Positions 1 to 8,935 of a stretch of DNA of 64,000 nt are shown piece by piece. Origin of the DNA: an uncultured Bacilli bacterium (GTDB lineage Bacteria > Bacillota_I > Bacilli_A > RF39 > UBA660); the NCBI GenBank assembly GCA_934154785.1, contig CAKPGL010000002.1, forward strand, positions 62,001 to 126,000. The letters run 5' to 3'. Position 1 is the first letter of the stretch, and each line of letters begins with the position of its first letter. A program made the position numbers and the translations under genes. The notes under the pieces were generated by a model. That model worked only from the letters and a program-made list of their open reading frames with translations, did not search any database and was not told the origin of the DNA.

Positions 1-618
1 GGACATAAATGGTGCAATTATTGGGTTCACGGCGAACACTTAAATGATATAAATGGTAAAATGAGTAAATCCAAAGGTGAATTTTTAACAGTAAGTCTTC
101 TTGAAGAAAAAGGATATAATCCAATTGTATATCGCTTTATGTGTTTACAGTCACATTACCGTAAAGTACTAATGTTTAGCTTTGATGCTTTAGATAATGC
201 TAGCGTTGCTTATCAGAAATTAAAAAATAAGGTTTTATCTTTAAAACAAGAAGGAACTTTAGATAAAGACGCTGCTCAAATATATTTAAATAATTTTAAA
301 GAAGCTTTAGAAAACGATTTAAATACATCTTTGGCAATAACTACTTTGTATGATACATTAAAATCTGATTTATCAGATATTTCTAAACTATATGTAATAA
401 AAGAAATGGATAAGGTATTATCATTAGATTTGTTAAGTGATAAAACTAATGCTATTGATATTGTTTTAGAACAATATATTAAGGAACAAATTGAAAAACG
501 AAATATCGCTAAGAAAGAGAAAAACTTTGCCTTAGCAGATTCTATTCGTGACGAATTAAAAGAAAAAGGAATTATTATAAAAGATACTCGTGAGGGTACA
601 ATTTATGAAATAATGTAG
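1..618 (+). CDS. cysS: Cysteinyl-tRNA synthetase, C-terminal part (5' end outside window)
   Basis: The frame is open from base 1, so the gene begins before the window; 205 residues are visible. They start in the stretch before the class I signature KMSKS (bases 58-72, followed by KGEFLTVSLL) and run through the anticodon-binding helical domain to the end. The enzyme charges tRNA-Cys in the cytoplasm. The KMSKSKGEF wording, instead of the common KMSKSLGN, is the form I know from a subset of Firmicutes CysRS. The next gene starts 12 bases downstream, with its GGAGG ribosome site touching this stop codon, so the two are probably co-transcribed. The HIGH motif cannot be seen here. Confidence 0.93.
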   Translation, partial: GHKWCNYWVHGEHLNDINGKMSKSKGEFLTVSLLEEKGYNPIVYRFMCLQSHYRKVLMFSFDALDNASVAYQKLKNKVLSLKQEGTLDKDAAQIYLNNFKEALENDLNTSLAITTLYDTLKSDLSDISKLYVIKEMDKVLSLDLLSDKTNAIDIVLEQYIKEQIEKRNIAKKEKNFALADSIRDELKEKGIIIKDTREGTIYEIM

Positions 619-630
619 GAGGAATAAATA

Positions 631-1326
631 ATGATTTGGGGTTATGAATCTGCACTAACTATTATATTAGCAGTAATTGCATTTTTAGTAACAGTAGGTG
701 CACAAATAAATATTAATTTTACTTATGATAAATATAGAAAAGTTAGAAATAAGAAAGGTTATACTGGTCAAGAAGTGGCAAGAAAAATCTTGGACGCAAA
801 TGGATTAAAAGATATTTATGTTGTAGAAGTAAAAGGAAAATTAACTGACCATTATGATCCAACTCGTAAGGTAGTGCGTTTGTCATCTGACATTTTTAAT
901 GGCGACAGCATTGCTTCAGCCTCTGTAGCTGCTCATGAATGTGGCCATGCAATTCAAGATGATACAGGTTATAAATTTATGAAAATAAGATCATTTTTAG
1001 TACCAGTGGTTAATTTTATTTCTTATTTAGGTTATTTTTCATTAATTATCTCTATTATTGCGGGTGCAACAGGATATATAAAACTTTGCTTACTTATATT
1101 AGTAGCAACATTAGTATTCCAATTAGTTACATTACCTGTCGAATTTGATGCTTCAAAAAGAGCAGGAGTTCAGCTAGCAAAGTTAAATTTACTTGATAAT
1201 AATGAATTACCTCAGTCAAAAAAAGTATTAACATCTGCCGCTCTTACTTATGTAGCAGCACTAGCTTCAACAGTCATAGATATACTTCGCTTATTAGTGA
1301 TGTTAGCGGAACACGACGATCGTTAA
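631..1326 (+). CDS. Zinc metallopeptidase, YugP family, membrane protein
   Basis: 231 residues. There is an N-terminal membrane segment (about residues 5-28), a cytosolic or exposed domain with the zinc protease motif HECGH (H102, E103, H106), and two more hydrophobic helices at about 125-165. The tail contains a conserved-looking EFDASKRA segment that may supply the third zinc ligand. This order matches the YugP/neutral zinc metallopeptidase 2 family of Firmicutes, whose substrates are not well known. The start ATG is preceded by GGAGG at 7 bases. A strong terminator follows directly. Function beyond membrane-bound zinc protease is not inferable. Confidence 0.88.
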   Translation: MIWGYESALTIILAVIAFLVTVGAQININFTYDKYRKVRNKKGYTGQEVARKILDANGLKDIYVVEVKGKLTDHYDPTRKVVRLSSDIFNGDSIASASVAAHECGHAIQDDTGYKFMKIRSFLVPVVNFISYLGYFSLIISIIAGATGYIKLCLLILVATLVFQLVTLPVEFDASKRAGVQLAKLNLLDNNELPQSKKVLTSAALTYVAALASTVIDILRLLVMLAEHDDR

Positions 1327-1330
1327 TTCT

Positions 1331-1365
1331 AAAGAATATGTACGCATTTACATATTCTTTTTTTT
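1331..1365 (+). terminator. Intrinsic terminator after the YugP-type gene
   Basis: A 10-bp perfect stem (AAAGAATATG at 1331-1340 with CATATTCTTT at 1351-1360), a 10-base loop, then a T run. It ends the cysS-metallopeptidase unit. Confidence 0.85.
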
Positions 1366-1453
1366 ATAATCTATGTTATAATTAAGAAGATAGGAGGGAG
1401 ATAGTTAGAGGTATGATTTTTTGATAGACTTATAAAAAATAATGGAGGAATGT

Positions 1454-2368
1454 ATGAAAAAGAAAGAATTATTATATGTATTTATTGGTACTATATTAAT
1501 AGTAGTAAGTAGTATCGGATTATTTTACGGTTTAAACAAACTTGTAGATGATAATAGAAAAGAAACTATAACAAATGATATTTTATTTACAAAAGAAACT
1601 TTACCTAGAGTTGATGCTTCTTTAGCAACCCAACCTTTAGTAGATGCTTTTGTTTTAAATTTTACTGGAAAAACAACTAAAGAAATGGATGTTGCGTACA
1701 CTAATACTCATCCTGGCTATGTAAAACTAATTAATAATGAAACTGACTTAATTGTAGTTACAGAGCCAAGTAAAGAAGAATTAGAACTTGCTAAAGAAAA
1801 AGGAATTGAATTAGACGTAACACCAGTTGTTAATGAGGGATTTGTTTTCTTTGTTAATAAAGAAAATCCTGTAAATAGTGTTTCTCTTGATAATATCAGA
1901 AAAATTTATACTGGTGAAATTACTAACTGGAAAGATTTAGGCGGTAATGATGCTAAAATGGTAGTATATCAACGTCCAACTAATTCTGGTAGTCAAACAG
2001 GCTTGCTTAGCTTAGTTATGAATGGCTTAACTGTAAAGGTTCCAACTTTGCAAGAAAAAATTGAAACGATGTCAGGTATCGTTGATGTGGTAGCAGATTA
2101 TGATAATGGAATTAACGCAATTGGTTATTCTTACTATTATTATGCTAATACTATGTATAAAAATGATAAATTAAAATACCTGGCTATAGATGGAGTAGAG
2201 CCTAATTATACAACAATTCAAAATGGTACTTATCCAATTAAAACAGCGTACTATATAGTTACACGTAAAGGTGAGAATAATGCTGAAACCTTAAAATTAA
2301 AAGAGTCTATGTTATCAAAAAGAGGACAACAAGTAGCGAGTGAGGCCGGCTATGTCCCAGTCAAATAA
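1454..2368 (+). CDS. Membrane-anchored PstS-like (phosphate-type) substrate-binding protein
   Basis: 304 residues from the ATG at 1454, chosen because GGAGG lies just before it; an ATG 12 bases upstream would place that site inside the gene. An N-terminal hydrophobic helix (about residues 8-28) has no lipobox cysteine, so this is probably a membrane-anchored rather than lipid-anchored protein. The rest reads as a PBP-like fold of the PstS type: a VDASLATQPL opening, the hinge-region segment IRKIYTGEITNWKDLGG, and RPTNSGSQTG where PstS has the phosphate-binding serine/glycine loop. No PstC, PstA or PstB is nearby, so a sensory or orphan role is possible. It overlaps the next gene by 17 bases. 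Confidence 0.8.
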   Translation: MKKKELLYVFIGTILIVVSSIGLFYGLNKLVDDNRKETITNDILFTKETLPRVDASLATQPLVDAFVLNFTGKTTKEMDVAYTNTHPGYVKLINNETDLIVVTEPSKEELELAKEKGIELDVTPVVNEGFVFFVNKENPVNSVSLDNIRKIYTGEITNWKDLGGNDAKMVVYQRPTNSGSQTGLLSLVMNGLTVKVPTLQEKIETMSGIVDVVADYDNGINAIGYSYYYYANTMYKNDKLKYLAIDGVEPNYTTIQNGTYPIKTAYYIVTRKGENNAETLKLKESMLSKRGQQVASEAGYVPVK

Positions 2369-3836
2369 AAAGAAAATATTGATATTTATCTTAATTTGGT
2401 TAATTTGTTTATTAATAACTGGTGGGGTTTGGTATTTTCTAAATATTCAAAATAAAAAGGGTAATAACACTTATACACCAGAATATAAAGATGATAAACC
2501 AGAGTTAAGAAAAGATGTACCTGGTATAACAATATTTGATAGATATGATGAAAATGATTTAGTAGTAGAAAAAGTAAAAGAAAATAAAGTTAATTATTAT
2601 AAAATTTCTGGTTTAAAAAATAAAGAAATAGAAAATAAAATTAACAAAGAAATTGAAGAAAAATGTAAAAGTTTGTTAACTACATCTGGTGAAGTATATT
2701 CTTATGTGACTGCTAATTTTGGGAACATTTTATCTGTATCATGTACTGATAAAGGCACTACATATTTTAATTATGATTTAACGACTGGTAATCAACTTAA
2801 ACTAGAAGATTTATTTACAAACAATGCTAATATGTATGCTATTTTGGCATCAGCATTTAATAATAGCATATCTTTAGGTATTGGATATAAAGAACTATAT
2901 GATGAAAATTCTAATAGTTTTGATGATAAAAAATATGCTGAAGTAGAAGATAAAGTATTTAAAGTTATTAATGAAATTAAAGCTGGAAATTACCACTTTT
3001 CTATAAATAATAATAGAATAGATGTTAGAGTTGGCGAAGAATATGCAGAAGTAGGGGTAAGCGACTATGCTGAATATTTAGCTTATTATAATCGTTTTAA
3101 GACGGAAGATTCAATTTATGAACAACAAAATATTGGTAAAAAAAACTTATTAGTAACATCATTCTTTTCTTCCGATATGTATTTACTATATCGCTTTGAT
3201 GAAATAGGTGATTATGCTTTTATTGATTATGCTGCTCCAGATTGGCAAGCAGGCATATCTTATGATGCGGCTAAAGAAGTATTTAGTAAATCAGATATAG
3301 CAAAAAAAATTAATGAATTAGAGCAACAATTAGATAAGAACAAATTTACTTATATAAATTCAACTATAGATATAGGTTATTTTGATGATTATGAAATTTA
3401 TACTGTTAATACTCTTGAACTTCGTAAGTGTGTATTTAATAAAAATGAGTACTATAACGGTATTAGGGAAGAAATATATCGTAGCAAAACTTCTTTTGGT
3501 GGTGGCTTCTACAATCCTGGTTATTATGATTCTACCGGGGCAAAATGTACAACGATAGATTTTTCGCCTAACTATTTTAATGCGTCACTAAATAAAATAT
3601 CAAGTGTTCAAGATATATTTAAAAGTGGTGTTAACTATAATGAAGTTTTAAAGGGGTTATATAAAGACTATATAGCTAAAACATATCCAGAAGTAACTGA
3701 TGAGTCTTTAATAGATAATATTTTATCTACTCTAACTTATGAACTAAATATTCAACACCATGGAATTTCTATTGTTGGTGAGTATGGTGAAACAGAAATA
3801 AATTTTGATACAATTAAAGATTATTTAGATATTTAA
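2352..3836 (+). CDS. Membrane-anchored extracellular protein, DUF3298-like segment
   Basis: 494 residues from the ATG at 2352, preceded by GAGG at 6 bases; a GTG at 2340 is less likely. One N-terminal membrane helix (about residues 10-30) is followed by a long hydrophilic domain. The part reading NYDLTTGNQLKLEDLF resembles the DUF3298/DUF4163 class of extracellular domains (found for example in RsiV-type proteins and PdaC), but the rest is not recognised. The start lies inside the end of the PstS-like gene, so the two are translationally coupled and may work together at the membrane surface. It ends at a two-way terminator shared with tmcAL. Confidence 0.6.
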   Translation: MSQSNKKKILIFILIWLICLLITGGVWYFLNIQNKKGNNTYTPEYKDDKPELRKDVPGITIFDRYDENDLVVEKVKENKVNYYKISGLKNKEIENKINKEIEEKCKSLLTTSGEVYSYVTANFGNILSVSCTDKGTTYFNYDLTTGNQLKLEDLFTNNANMYAILASAFNNSISLGIGYKELYDENSNSFDDKKYAEVEDKVFKVINEIKAGNYHFSINNNRIDVRVGEEYAEVGVSDYAEYLAYYNRFKTEDSIYEQQNIGKKNLLVTSFFSSDMYLLYRFDEIGDYAFIDYAAPDWQAGISYDAAKEVFSKSDIAKKINELEQQLDKNKFTYINSTIDIGYFDDYEIYTVNTLELRKCVFNKNEYYNGIREEIYRSKTSFGGGFYNPGYYDSTGAKCTTIDFSPNYFNASLNKISSVQDIFKSGVNYNEVLKGLYKDYIAKTYPEVTDESLIDNILSTLTYELNIQHHGISIVGEYGETEINFDTIKDYLDI

Positions 3837-3841
3837 AAACA

Positions 3842-3872
3842 AAATAAGAAGCAAGTTTTTTGCTTCTTATTT
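3842..3872. terminator. Bidirectional terminator between convergent genes
   Basis: A 13-bp stem (AAATAAGAAGCAA at 3842-3854 with TTGCTTCTTATTT at 3860-3872) with T-rich flanks on both strands. The stop codon of the minus-strand tmcAL lies inside its arm. Confidence 0.8.
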
Positions 3873-4991
3873 ATGTATTATAGGTTTTCTAAGAATTTCA
3901 TTATCATTGATATTATTAATTAAGTTATAAATATTTGCAACTCTATGTTCTAATAATAGCATTCTATCATCAATATTTTTACAATTAGTTATAATAGGTA
4001 TATTAATATTCTTTTTAATGTTATTTAAGTATTCTTTACCATTTTTATTAAATCCTAAAACTCTAATATAAGTAATATTTTTCATAGAATTTGCTTCTTC
4101 TTTAGTAAAACCACAAAGTATATGATTAAACATGCGATTAAGTTTATTATAAGTGTATCTTTTTGTTTTAACCTTATTAATTAATTGTTCTAGTGAATTA
4201 CTTTCTAAAATAAATTTATTTATTCTATTTTCAATTCCTTCTTCTACAGTCTGATATTTATTAATTTGTTTTCCTTCTATTAAAATTTTATATTTTAAGT
4301 ATTTAAAGTAAGAATTAGTATTAAATAAAATATTATCATATTTAGGAATAAATTTAGTAATATTTTCTTTATTAATAATCTTATTTCTTATTTCTTGTGC
4401 ACTAATAATATTGTTATTCTCATTGTTACCATGATAATTATTAGTTCTTTTTATAGTTAATGGTTTTATTTTACTATCAAGTTCTATAATTTTTTTTATA
4501 TAGCTAACTCCTAATAAATCATTAGGAAGTGTAACCGTGTTGCCGGTAATTTCTTTTAAAGCATTTGACATAGCGGTAGGGTAGTTATTACCATTATCCA
4601 TATGTTTTTTTACTAAAAGATCATAATTTTTATTATGTAGTTGGGTGTCCGCTAAAGATGTAAGAAGTTCTACATTATTAGATTCACTACCAAATACCAG
4701 GTATTCTACTTTTAAGTAATTTAGTATTTTAATAGCTCCTTCAGCAAAAAAGTCAGCTGATTGGCAGGCAAAAGGATAAGGTAACTCTATTACCAAATCA
4801 ACTCCATTATCTAGTGATAATTTAGTTTTATCCCATTTATTAATAATACTTGCTTCGCCTCTTTGAGAGAATGTTGGACTTAACACTAAAACAACTGTAT
4901 AATCAGGAAATTTTTCTTTTATTTTTTTTAAATGATATAAATGACCATTATGCAATGGATTATATTCACAAATAATACCTACACTTTTCAT
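3867..4991 (-). CDS. tmcAL: tRNA(Met) cytidine acetate ligase (YlbM family)
   Basis: 374 residues on the minus strand. The N-terminus GIICEYNPLHNGHLYHL is the nucleotidyltransferase signature (HNGH) of the YlbM/TmcAL family. In Bacillus subtilis this family uses ATP and acetate to acetylate the wobble cytidine of elongator tRNA-Met. A later GVSYIKKI-type segment and a basic C-terminal half fit the family. The length is slightly below the usual 390-400. The start is the ATG at 4989-4991, with GGTGAAA just upstream on the minus strand. It stands alone and diverges from the pilin-like gene. Confidence 0.88.
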   Translation of the reverse strand: MKSVGIICEYNPLHNGHLYHLKKIKEKFPDYTVVLVLSPTFSQRGEASIINKWDKTKLSLDNGVDLVIELPYPFACQSADFFAEGAIKILNYLKVEYLVFGSESNNVELLTSLADTQLHNKNYDLLVKKHMDNGNNYPTAMSNALKEITGNTVTLPNDLLGVSYIKKIIELDSKIKPLTIKRTNNYHGNNENNNIISAQEIRNKIINKENITKFIPKYDNILFNTNSYFKYLKYKILIEGKQINKYQTVEEGIENRINKFILESNSLEQLINKVKTKRYTYNKLNRMFNHILCGFTKEEANSMKNITYIRVLGFNKNGKEYLNNIKKNINIPIITNCKNIDDRMLLLEHRVANIYNLINNINDNEILRKPIIHK

Positions 4992-5045
4992 ATTTTCACC
5001 ACGCTTATATAATAACAGATAAAAGAGAAAAAGTCACATATTAAC

Positions 5046-5074
5046 TTGAAAAAAGTATATTTTAATGTTATTAT
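5046..5074 (+). promoter_or_regulatory. Predicted sigma-A promoter of the pilin-like gene
   Basis: TTGAAA (5046-5051), a 17-base spacer, then TATTAT (5069-5074). The gene starts 24 bases downstream with AGGAGAGG as ribosome site. Confidence 0.55.
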
Positions 5075-5097
5075 TTATGTAGAATAGGAGAGGTAAA

Positions 5098-6756
5098 ATG
5101 ATAGAACAAAAAAAAGATGGTTTTACTTTAATAGAACTTTTAGGTATTTTAGTTTTATTGGCTATTATAGGATTAATTTCTTTTAAAGTCATTGATAGCA
5201 GTTTAAAAAAAGGCAAAAAAGATGCTTATGAAAAACAATTAAAAATAATAGAATTATCAGCACACAATTGGGCTAGTGATAACCTTCTTGATTTACCTAC
5301 ACTTGGTAATCAAGCGGTTATTTCTCTTATGAGATTAAAAATGGATGGATATATAGATACTAATATATCAGACCCCATTTCTGGTAAGTGTTTTCCTAAT
5401 GATATTTCTATAATAATTAAGAATGAACTTAATTTAAATTTATCTAACAATTATTCCTACAGTGTTGATAGAACAACGATTGATTCTAGTAAATTTGGTA
5501 CAGGATGTGATATATATAAAGATGATGATAAAACTAACATAGAACCCCAGATTACTTTTTTTGTTGCCCCACAACAAATAGGCATAAACGAAATTTCAAA
5601 TGTTACTATTACAACTAATTTACCTAACTTAGATGTTAATTATATGGATATAGTAGATTCTTCGGATTCACCTTTTACTGGCGCCGAGTTAACATCGTTG
5701 GGTACAGAATCTTATGATTCTACTAAAAAAACTTATAGTAGAAAAGTAGAAATTACTAATACTAGTGGTGTATCTAGAACGATTAAACTTAGAATAAAAG
5801 AGGGTGCAATTAAAACAGAAAAGTATTCTAGTAAACAAGTTTATAGTCCAGAAATTACTCTTATAAGTCATTCTAATGTTATTGATAGTGAAAACATATA
5901 TGCAAGAGTTTATTGTGGAAATAAATCTCTTACTAATCTTTCTGCTACTGATATAAAGACAACTATTAAAGAAGATGGTATAGCATTTAGTGAATTAAAA
6001 GGTGATGACATAAAAAAAGGTGTTAGGTGTAGCGTACTAGTAGGTGGTCGTGAGAATCCTTATACTAGTGGTGACTTTAATTATCAAGATTTTTATGTTT
6101 TATCCACTTCAAATTTTACTGGTAGTGAAGTAACATTAATAGCGGATAAGGTGTTAACCGAATATTCAGGAACAGATTATTTTGGTAGTACTAATGACGA
6201 TGGCACTTTTTCAATGGGCGAAGGATTATCAAATTCCCTTAATAATTTAATAAAGAACTGGAATTTACTTGTGACATTTAAATATTCTGCTAAGTATTAT
6301 AGTTATACTAAATATAATGGGACAACGTTTAGTTGTGGAGAAGATATTACTGGCCCAAGTCCTTATACGGCTACAGAAACAATTGCTGAAATACGTCTTC
6401 CTTATTTAAAGGATTTTGAAGTCATAACTGACTGTGCTAGTTCTGGGGTACCAGATATCACAAATTGCTCTATTCCCAATTGGCTTGTTGAAGAAGATAC
6501 CTATTTTGCGGTTTGGGGTAAGTATATAGAGGGCACCAACTATGATTATGGTGCAGGTACGTGTACAAAATCTAATGATGTTGTAGCGTTATATGGGATA
6601 GGTGAAGCTGGTGTATCCCATTCAACTGTTCCTTTAAAAATTAGACCAGTCATACAAGCATCGTTAGATTCTACGAGTTCGATGTGCAAGTTGGCAGATA
6701 CCGTTTGCTGTTGCCCGACTGGAGAATCTTGTTCATGTCTTTACAAGAGTAGCTAA
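5098..6756 (+). CDS. Large secreted protein with type IV prepilin N-terminus and cysteine-rich tail
   Basis: 552 residues. The N-terminus is a textbook prepilin signal: a short charged leader ending in DG, then FTLIELLGILVLLAIIGL, with the Glu five residues after the cleavage site as needed for pilus assembly. The following amphipathic helix ends near residue 60. The rest is much longer than a normal pilin or ComG pseudopilin (100-200 residues). It has beta-rich repeats, about 150 residues with Thr/Ser/Asp, and a tail with CxxxxxxCCCP...CSC clustering. No prepilin peptidase, assembly ATPase or other pilin gene is in the window. Likely a surface structure minor subunit or a secreted protein that borrows the pathway; function unknown. 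Confidence 0.72.
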   Translation: MIEQKKDGFTLIELLGILVLLAIIGLISFKVIDSSLKKGKKDAYEKQLKIIELSAHNWASDNLLDLPTLGNQAVISLMRLKMDGYIDTNISDPISGKCFPNDISIIIKNELNLNLSNNYSYSVDRTTIDSSKFGTGCDIYKDDDKTNIEPQITFFVAPQQIGINEISNVTITTNLPNLDVNYMDIVDSSDSPFTGAELTSLGTESYDSTKKTYSRKVEITNTSGVSRTIKLRIKEGAIKTEKYSSKQVYSPEITLISHSNVIDSENIYARVYCGNKSLTNLSATDIKTTIKEDGIAFSELKGDDIKKGVRCSVLVGGRENPYTSGDFNYQDFYVLSTSNFTGSEVTLIADKVLTEYSGTDYFGSTNDDGTFSMGEGLSNSLNNLIKNWNLLVTFKYSAKYYSYTKYNGTTFSCGEDITGPSPYTATETIAEIRLPYLKDFEVITDCASSGVPDITNCSIPNWLVEEDTYFAVWGKYIEGTNYDYGAGTCTKSNDVVALYGIGEAGVSHSTVPLKIRPVIQASLDSTSSMCKLADTVCCCPTGESCSCLYKSS

Positions 6757-6764
6757 AATGAATT

Positions 6765-6792
6765 AAGCACTTGCATTCAAGTGCTTTTTTTT
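6765..6792 (+). terminator. Terminator after the pilin-like gene
   Basis: A 9-bp perfect stem (AAGCACTTG 6765-6773, CAAGTGCTT 6778-6786) with a CATT loop and an eight-T run. The T run is followed at once by TATAAT (6794-6799), the likely -10 of yceD. Confidence 0.88.
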
Positions 6793-6818
6793 GTATAATG
6801 TTAATGCTGGTGATGAAA

Positions 6819-7301
6819 ATGGAATTTGATTTATTACGACTTAAAAATAATTTAGATAAGAATATTATAATAGATTTAACATATTCTTTTCCTAGAGAAA
6901 TGTTAGATATGACAGATTTAATTGAATTAAATAATGTTCATATAGTAGGTGATATTCATAAAGATTGTCTAGACAATATTGTATTAAGTGTTAATGTTAG
7001 TGGTACTATGGTATTACCTTGTGCTGTAACATTAAAACCAGTTAATTACCCTTTTAGCATCAATATAGAAGGAAATATTGAAGAATTAATAGAAGAAATC
7101 GACGAAAATTCAAAAAAAGTTGAAAATACTATTGATATTTTGCCAATAATATGGGAAAATATATTAATGGAAATTCCCATGAGAGTTGTTAGCGATGATG
7201 CCGACCTTTCTAATTTACAAGGGGATGGATGGAGAGTTATTACTGAAGATACAAAAGAAGAAGGTAACTCTGAATTGGCAAAATTAAAAGATTTGTTATA
7301 A
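6819..7301 (+). CDS. yceD: YceD family protein (DUF177), 23S rRNA accumulation factor
   Basis: 160 residues from the ATG at 6819, chosen because GGTGAT lies four bases upstream; an ATG at 6813 would overlap that site. The central GTMVLPCAVTLKPVNYPF and the acidic tail fit YceD/DUF177, which is encoded next to ribosomal protein L32 in most bacteria and is needed for 23S rRNA accumulation in several of them. The rpmF gene follows 15 bases downstream. The TATAAT box sits only about 20 bases before the start, so the mRNA leader must be very short. Confidence 0.85.
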   Translation: MEFDLLRLKNNLDKNIIIDLTYSFPREMLDMTDLIELNNVHIVGDIHKDCLDNIVLSVNVSGTMVLPCAVTLKPVNYPFSINIEGNIEELIEEIDENSKKVENTIDILPIIWENILMEIPMRVVSDDADLSNLQGDGWRVITEDTKEEGNSELAKLKDLL

Positions 7302-7316
7302 GAAAGAGGTGGAATC

Positions 7317-7505
7317 ATGGCTGTACCATTTAGAAAAGTTAGTAAAACACGTGGAAGAATGAGAAGAACTCATTATAAGATTAGTGCTAACGCTACTACA
7401 AAATGTCCAAAATGTGGAGCAGAAGTAAGACCACATCGTGTATGTGCTGCATGTGGAACATATAAAGGTAAAGAAGTTATCAAAAAAGAAGAAACAGCTG
7501 AATAG
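7317..7505 (+). CDS. rpmF: Ribosomal protein bL32, zinc-binding form
   Basis: 62 residues, typical for L32. The N-terminus [17 protein letters not shown] is the rRNA-binding tail. Four cysteines in two CxxC pairs (C30, C33, C43, C46) form the zinc ribbon, so this is the zinc-requiring (C+) version rather than the zinc-free paralogue. It is preceded by GAGGTGG and follows yceD in the usual order. Its stop codon lies in the loop of the following terminator. Confidence 0.97.
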   Translation: MAVPFRKVSKTRGRMRRTHYKISANATTKCPKCGAEVRPHRVCAACGTYKGKEVIKKEETAE

Positions 7506-7517
7506 TTGTTTTTTTTC
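7493..7517 (+). terminator. Terminator overlapping the end of rpmF
   Basis: AACAGCT (7493-7499) pairs with AGTTGTT (7504-7510) with one G-U, followed by an eight-T run. The TAG stop of rpmF lies at the loop. Confidence 0.65.
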
Positions 7518-7552
7518 TATGACTTACAGCACTAGTTTTTTTTATATAAATT

Positions 7553-7561
7553 TGCTATAAT
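7553..7561 (+). promoter_or_regulatory. Extended -10 promoter of lspA
   Basis: TGCTATAAT, a TGn extended -10 element, 16 bases before the lspA start. No good -35 at normal spacing. Confidence 0.5.
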
Positions 7562-7577
7562 TGTATTGGTGATGAAA

Positions 7578-8048
7578 TTGAAAAAAGTTTTAGGTATTTC
7601 ATTAATTTGTTTAGTTATTGATCAACTCATTAAACTGTTTATAACTATGCAATTTAATTTGTACGAAGGAGTACATATTATACCAAGTTTTTTTACTATA
7701 ATACGTGTCCATAATACTGGCGCGGCTTGGAGTATTTTAAGTGATAATACTTTGATTTTAATTTTATTATCAATATTTGCTTTAATAGGAATTTATATGA
7801 TTTTTATAAAAAATAATAAATTAAGAAAATTAGATAATGTGGTATTGGGAGTACTTATTGGGGGAATCCTAGGCAATCTAACAGATAGAATTATACGTGG
7901 CTATGTTGTTGATTACTTAGATTTTCAAATATTTAATTATAGTTTTCCAGTATTTAATTTTGCAGATATATGTATTGTTTTATCTGTTATAATGTTATTA
8001 ATTTTACAACTTGGAGGTAAGAAAAATGAAGACAATCAAGGTAGATAG
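7578..8048 (+). CDS. lspA: Lipoprotein signal peptidase (signal peptidase II)
   Basis: 156 residues. I chose TTG at 7578 because GGTGAT ends four bases before it; ATG at 7572 lies inside that site. There are four membrane helices. The catalytic aspartates are seen in GNLTDR...GYVVDYLDF and in VFNFADIC, the two conserved blocks of this aspartic protease, together with the VHNTGAAW block after helix 1. It cleaves prolipoproteins after lipid attachment; likely clients here are the ApbE and FMN-binding lipoproteins at 30.4 and 32.3 kb. The RluD-type gene starts inside its last 23 bases. Confidence 0.95.
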   Translation: MKKVLGISLICLVIDQLIKLFITMQFNLYEGVHIIPSFFTIIRVHNTGAAWSILSDNTLILILLSIFALIGIYMIFIKNNKLRKLDNVVLGVLIGGILGNLTDRIIRGYVVDYLDFQIFNYSFPVFNFADICIVLSVIMLLILQLGGKKNEDNQGR

Positions 8049-8931
8049 TGAATGCACTAAAAGACTAGATCAATATTTAACAGATAATACTGATTTTAGT
8101 CGCAGTAGAATTCAAAAAATGTTAAAAGATAAAGATATATTAGTAAATGGTAAAGCTGTTAAAAGTAGTTATACATTAAAGTTAAACGATGAAATAACTA
8201 TAAATGAAAAAGAGATAGAACAAATGAGTGCTGAACCAGAACAAATGGATTTAGATATAGTTTATGAAGATAATGATGTCATCGTAGTTAATAAAGCAAA
8301 TGGTGTAGTAGTTCACCCTGCAGTTGGAAATAATTCTGGCACTTTAGTAAATGGTCTTTTATATCATTCTAAAAACTTAAGTGATATAAATGGTGAATTT
8401 CGCCCAGGAATAGTTCATAGGATAGATGCTTATACTACAGGATTATTAGTTATTGCTAAAAACAATAAAGCTCATGAATTCTTGGCAAAACAGTTTGAAG
8501 AAAAAACCAATCATCGTAAATATTTAGCACTAGTTTGGGGTGTAATACCTAATGATACAGGTACGATTGATGCTCCTATTGGTAGAGATGAGGCAGATCG
8601 TAAAAAAATGGCTGTAACTAGTAAAAATTCAAAACCTGCTATAACACATTTTAAGGTATTAGAAAGATTTAAAGATGCTACTTTGATAGAATTAACCTTA
8701 GAGACAGGTAGAACACATCAAATACGCGTTCACATGAATTATATAGGACATCCTGTTGTAAATGATCCTGTTTATGGCAAAAGAAAATTAATTGATGAAA
8801 CCGGTCAATGTTTGCATGCTAAAGAATTAGGCTTTATTCATCCAACTACAAAAGAATATATTTCTTTTGATAGTAAAACTCCAGAATGCTTTAATAATAT
8901 AGTTGATAAATTTCGTAATGAAGAAAGGTGA
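8026..8931 (+). CDS. RluA/RluD family 23S rRNA pseudouridine synthase with S4 domain
   Basis: 301 residues from the ATG at 8026, preceded by GGAGG. Residues 1-75 form an S4 RNA-binding domain (RLDQYL...SRSRIQKMLKDKDILVNG style). The catalytic domain has HRIDAYTTGLLVIAK, where the aspartate corresponds to the invariant catalytic Asp of HRLDxxTSG, and ends with the GRTHQIRVH block. It isomerises uridine in rRNA; which position cannot be told. The lspA-rluD pair is a common Firmicutes arrangement and the genes overlap by 23 bases. Confidence 0.93.
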   Translation: MKTIKVDSECTKRLDQYLTDNTDFSRSRIQKMLKDKDILVNGKAVKSSYTLKLNDEITINEKEIEQMSAEPEQMDLDIVYEDNDVIVVNKANGVVVHPAVGNNSGTLVNGLLYHSKNLSDINGEFRPGIVHRIDAYTTGLLVIAKNNKAHEFLAKQFEEKTNHRKYLALVWGVIPNDTGTIDAPIGRDEADRKKMAVTSKNSKPAITHFKVLERFKDATLIELTLETGRTHQIRVHMNYIGHPVVNDPVYGKRKLIDETGQCLHAKELGFIHPTTKEYISFDSKTPECFNNIVDKFRNEER

Positions 8932-8935
8932 TTTA

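Noticed and set aside
1454..3836. Start of a phosphate ABC transporter operon
   Set aside because: No permease or ATPase gene follows; the second gene is an extracellular DUF3298-like protein.
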